The position numbers were made by a program, and so were the translations under genes. The notes beneath the pieces were generated by a model, which had not been told where the DNA came from, did no database searches, and saw only the letters and a program-made list of their open reading frames with translations. Below, piece after piece: positions 14,729 through 16,618 of a stretch of DNA of 16,618 nucleotides. The stretch's first letter is position 1, and each line of letters begins with the position of its first letter. The DNA is from Solobacterium sp. (lineage in GTDB: Bacteria; Bacillota_I; Bacilli_A; Erysipelotrichales; Erysipelotrichaceae), in NCBI GenBank assembly GCA_017543025.1, contig JAFYGX010000043.1:1-16618 (forward strand), written 5' to 3'.

Positions 14729-16037
14729 CCCAGTCCACCTTCTCATTGAATGCAAATTTGCGGAATCCGATTGCCGGAACGTCAGACTCTTTTTGAGTCA
14801 GTTCCGCACGCACGGGCGCCGTAGGTAGTTCTTCTGGCTGTTTCACGATGTACTGATCAGCACAGAAGGAGTCTTTTCTGCTCCAGGTGATGTTATGACG
14901 AGCAAGTTCCACCGTCAGATCCATATCGTAGATATACAGATAGAATCCGTCTCTGCGCACTCTGCAGATCTTTGGGGTATAGCTGTACGGCACTCCGAAT
15001 CGCCGCCCCTCGTAATTAACAAAGCCGTCAAATGAGATCTTGCGGGGCGGGCAGAGGTACGCAAACACCCCTATAGTCATCACAAGATTTACCGCGACAG
15101 TTCTGCACGAAGCGGTATGAACTTCCTGAGGAACGCAATCAACCGCTTTGTGATACTTACTGTTCTGCGTATTACACCACTTAAGTGCCTCGCAGTTCAG
15201 ATCTGTGATATTCCCGAACGTTCGTCCGACAATGAAGTTCTCTTTCACGAACCTGACGAGTCTCTCCACAGCTCCTTTGGTGAATGGATGACGTGGCTTA
15301 CAAAGTTTGGTCTTAAAGCCAATTACTTTCATGAACGCTTCGTAATCTTTCTGCCATATGGGATTTCCTGTAGAATCCCGCTCGATCACCAAACTCTTCA
15401 TATTGTCGGTGAGAACAGTCTCAGGGATACCCATATAGACAAACGCGTGGATCATCCCGATGAAGAGATTCTCCTGCTTGGCATTCGGAAAGAACTCGAC
15501 ATACCGCTCTCCGCAATGATGGCAGATCATCGCGAAGCAGGCACACTTATAAGTGCTTCCCGAGTCCGTCGTGACTTTCACGAATCCCCAGTCCATCTGA
15601 TAGCTTTCACCTGGGCCTGTCTGATATCGACGGCCGCGGTTTCCCTGCGGGCTGACTGCTTGTCTGGGTGCTGGAACCAAGTTCTGATGGGACTGAATAT
15701 AGCGCTTTATGGTAGTGATGCTTCCTGTGTAACCAACTTCTTTCAAACGCTCATTAATTACCTCGGAATTGGAACAACCTTTTTTTAGATAGTCATCGAT
15801 CAGACCAGTGAACCCGGTCAGTACAGTGATTTCGTGTTTCTTCCCTTTATTTCCATTTGGTAATACTTTGAATCCATTCCTTTTGATTCGGCGAAGCTTT
15901 GATCGTGAGATGCCGGTACGCCGTTCCAGTTCAGCTAGATTAACTTTATTGAGATCGAACTGATCTCCTAATTCCTTCTTCATCCCATCGAGGGCTTGTG
16001 TTACTATTTCCTCGAGGTCATTACTTTGAATATTCAA
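14721..16037 (-). CDS. istA: IS21-family transposase IstA
   Basis: DDE transposase of 438 residues. An N-terminal helix-turn-helix (about 30-55, VNLAELERRTGISRSKLRRI) should bind the terminal repeats. The RNase-H-like catalytic domain follows, with D149 (YQMDWG), D211 (VLTDNMKSLV) and E258 (KGAVERLVRFV). A C-terminal beta-rich region (about 345-405, including VNYEGRRFGVPYSY) is typical. The start is TTG at 16037, with AAAGGAGG four to five bases upstream; no ATG fits as well. The gene is coupled to istB through an 8-base overlap. A perfect 7-base-pair hairpin lies directly upstream of the ribosome binding site (16052-16072) and may limit read-through expression. Confidence 0.94.
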   Translation of the reverse strand: MNIQSNDLEEIVTQALDGMKKELGDQFDLNKVNLAELERRTGISRSKLRRIKRNGFKVLPNGNKGKKHEITVLTGFTGLIDDYLKKGCSNSEVINERLKEVGYTGSITTIKRYIQSHQNLVPAPRQAVSPQGNRGRRYQTGPGESYQMDWGFVKVTTDSGSTYKCACFAMICHHCGERYVEFFPNAKQENLFIGMIHAFVYMGIPETVLTDNMKSLVIERDSTGNPIWQKDYEAFMKVIGFKTKLCKPRHPFTKGAVERLVRFVKENFIVGRTFGNITDLNCEALKWCNTQNSKYHKAVDCVPQEVHTASCRTVAVNLVMTIGVFAYLCPPRKISFDGFVNYEGRRFGVPYSYTPKICRVRRDGFYLYIYDMDLTVELARHNITWSRKDSFCADQYIVKQPEELPTAPVRAELTQKESDVPAIGFRKFAFNEKVDWDD

Positions 16038-16051
16038 TTTTCCTCCTTTCC

Positions 16052-16072
16052 GATATACATTGGTCGTATATC
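16052..16072 (-). repeat. Hairpin upstream of istA ribosome binding site
   Basis: 7-base arms GATATAC and GTATATC around a 7-base loop (GACCAAT on the transcript strand). It sits immediately before the istA Shine-Dalgarno sequence and overlaps the 17-base inverted copy shared with the other end of the IS. It could be a transposase site, an RNA structure damping translation, or both. Confidence 0.55.
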
Positions 16073-16122
16073 AGTCTAGGACGTATTGGATAATCAGGTA
16101 ATGGCTATTTTCTTTGAACAGA

Positions 16123-16199
16123 TCAGTGGCTGATTTCAATGGACGCTAATTGGCGTTTTTCAGTGGACTCTGAGTGGCGATTTTCGCCGGACCCCAACA
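16123..16199 (-). repeat. IS21 right-end repeat array
   Basis: On the minus strand three copies of a 24-base unit are seen, each with a GTCC core followed by GAAA and a CC-containing tail. Their cores lie at 16189-16194, 16165-16170 and 16141-16146, exactly 24 bases apart. The outermost unit is the terminal inverted repeat. Confidence 0.78.
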
Positions 16200-16217
16200 T
16201 TGTTTCATAAACAGCCA

Positions 16218-16235
16218 TGTTCAGCGTACTGAACA
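16218..16235. repeat. Perfect inverted repeat TGTTCAG / CTGAACA
   Basis: 7-base perfect arms separated by CGTA, 15 bases beyond the IS21 target duplication. No T-run follows. The symmetry suits an operator or a small RNA hairpin, but there is no gene next to it that would explain which. Confidence 0.4.
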
Positions 16236-16288
16236 CAGCTGATATTATCGCCGAATACATTTCTGAACCTGAACTCAGATCATTACGG

Positions 16289-16321
16289 AACAAGCGTTTC
16301 CCGGAGCGGAACGCTTGTTTT
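16289..16321 (+). terminator. Rho-independent terminator-like hairpin
   Basis: 10-base perfect arms AACAAGCGTT and AACGCTTGTT, which can be extended with CC/GG past one bulged T, are followed by TTTTCG. The T-run is short. The direction agrees with the glycerate kinase-permease operon, whose own terminator is missing before the IS elements. If both IS were removed, it would lie about 260 bases after the permease stop. Confidence 0.6.
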
Positions 16322-16364
16322 CGTTGATCGCAAACAACAGTGTCAGAAAACACCGTCTGCATAA

Positions 16365-16538
16365 ATGTATGATGATCTGTACTGCCTCCGGCTTTATGCA
16401 GGATACGACCTGCTTATGGCACACGGTTATTCCATTCAAAGAAAAAGAGCTGTGTTCAGGCATTCGTTCAGAATGAATCTGGACTATCTAAATTTGGTTG
16501 GGGTGAGGCCATCCCTGTCAGATTATTCGGGGCGATAA
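16365..16538 (+). CDS. Doubtful 57-codon open reading frame
   Basis: ATG 16365 to TAA 16538. The translation begins MYDDLYCLRLYAGYDLLMAH and is fairly rich in Tyr, Asp, Leu and Arg, which is not out of line for a protein. I recognise no family. There is no ribosome binding site, a stop lies right before the ATG, and the frame ends inside a hairpin. It may be chance or the remains of a larger gene. Confidence 0.18.
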   Translation: MYDDLYCLRLYAGYDLLMAHGYSIQRKRAVFRHSFRMNLDYLNLVGVRPSLSDYSGR

Positions 16539-16573
16539 CCCCATTTCTGAAAAGCCACCTTTAAACAGCTGTG

Positions 16574-16600
16574 GGGCGGGATAACCCGCCCTTTCATTTT
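16574..16600 (+). terminator. Strong intrinsic terminator, GGGCGGG-ATAA-CCCGCCC
   Basis: A 7-base-pair GC stem with a 4-base loop is followed by CTTTCATTTTTC-like T-rich sequence on the plus strand. Two smaller hairpins precede it (16500-16515 and 16529-16542). It closes a transcript coming from the left, or acts as an attenuator for a gene beyond the window. Confidence 0.7.
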
Positions 16601-16618
16601 TCATGGGGCCGCCTGCTT

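Larger units (their letters stand above)
13826..16199 (-). mobile_element. IS21-family insertion sequence
   Basis: 2374 bp with istA and istB transcribed together on the minus strand. The ends are imperfect inverted repeats (18 of 24 positions identical) starting TGTT and containing GTCCGG, which fits the TG...CA termini of IS21 elements. The flanking bases TTGT occur at both sides (13822-13825 and 16200-16203), a 4-base target duplication of the size seen in this family. Because TGTT follows TTGT, the left edge could shift by a few bases. Each end also carries repeats at 24-base spacing. Both genes look intact, so the copy may be active. Confidence 0.9.
16200..16618. other. Right-hand intergenic region without a recognised gene
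   Basis: This stretch resumes the host DNA after the IS21 target duplication. It contains an inverted repeat (16218-16235), a strong plus-strand hairpin with a short T-run (16289-16321), one weak 57-codon frame (16365-16538) and three hairpins ending in a terminator (16500-16600). The minus-strand frame at 16123-16362 runs across the IS end and is not credible. No tRNA-like fold was seen. Confidence 0.5.

Noticed and set aside
15117..15788. 223-codon open frame on the plus strand
   Set aside because: It is antisense to istA, which carries its DDE residues in order.
16123..16362. 79-codon minus-strand frame
   Set aside because: It crosses the IS21 right end and the target duplication, so it cannot be an old gene; no ribosome binding site or family features.

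Overview
The window looks like a chromosomal segment of a low-to-mid GC member of the Bacillota (Firmicutes). The grounds are a tryptophan-specific T-box leader with transcriptional termination, strong Shine-Dalgarno sequences of the AAGGAGG type, a CdaR-type regulator beside glycerate genes, and IS200/IS605 and IS21 elements typical of gut Clostridia and Erysipelotrichia. I cannot name a genus from the sequence. No rRNA, tRNA, CRISPR array, phage or plasmid module is visible.

Layout. 1-448 holds no recognisable gene. 449-771 (minus) is the decayed 3' end of a DUF4143-type ATPase. 866-5252 (minus) is a tightly packed tryptophan operon transcribed trpC-trpD-trpF-trpB-trpA, with overlapping or nearly touching genes. 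It is preceded by its own promoter (5570-5598) and a complete T-box leader (about 5563-5287) with a UGG specifier, antiterminator and terminator. The operon lacks trpE and trpG, so it encodes only the route from anthranilate to tryptophan. 5650-7944 (minus) is a membrane-anchored GGDEF-EAL protein with a degenerate GGDEF motif and a near-complete EAL active site, so probably a c-di-GMP phosphodiesterase.

8075-11857 is a glycerate-use cluster. A CdaR-like regulator (minus) is divergent from a glycerate 2-kinase and a GntP-family permease (plus). The likely logic is that the permease imports glycerate or a related sugar acid, the kinase makes 2-phosphoglycerate for glycolysis, and the regulator senses the acid.

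11969-16199 is an insertion hot spot just downstream of the permease. The first element is an IS200/IS605 element with an apparently intact tnpA and a tnpB split by one in-frame TAA. Its ends carry near-identical hairpins, and a candidate omega-RNA guide can be read from the flank. Only 59 bases further on is a well-preserved IS21-family element (istA/istB) with a TTGT target duplication and 24-base-period terminal repeats. 16200-16618 has no recognised gene, but it has two plus-strand terminator-like hairpins and a cluster of three hairpins at the window edge that could be a small structured RNA or a leader.

I found no clear undescribed multi-gene system. The items most worth checking are the tnpB nonsense split with its candidate guide RNA, the trpEG-less T-box operon, and the hairpin cluster at the right edge.
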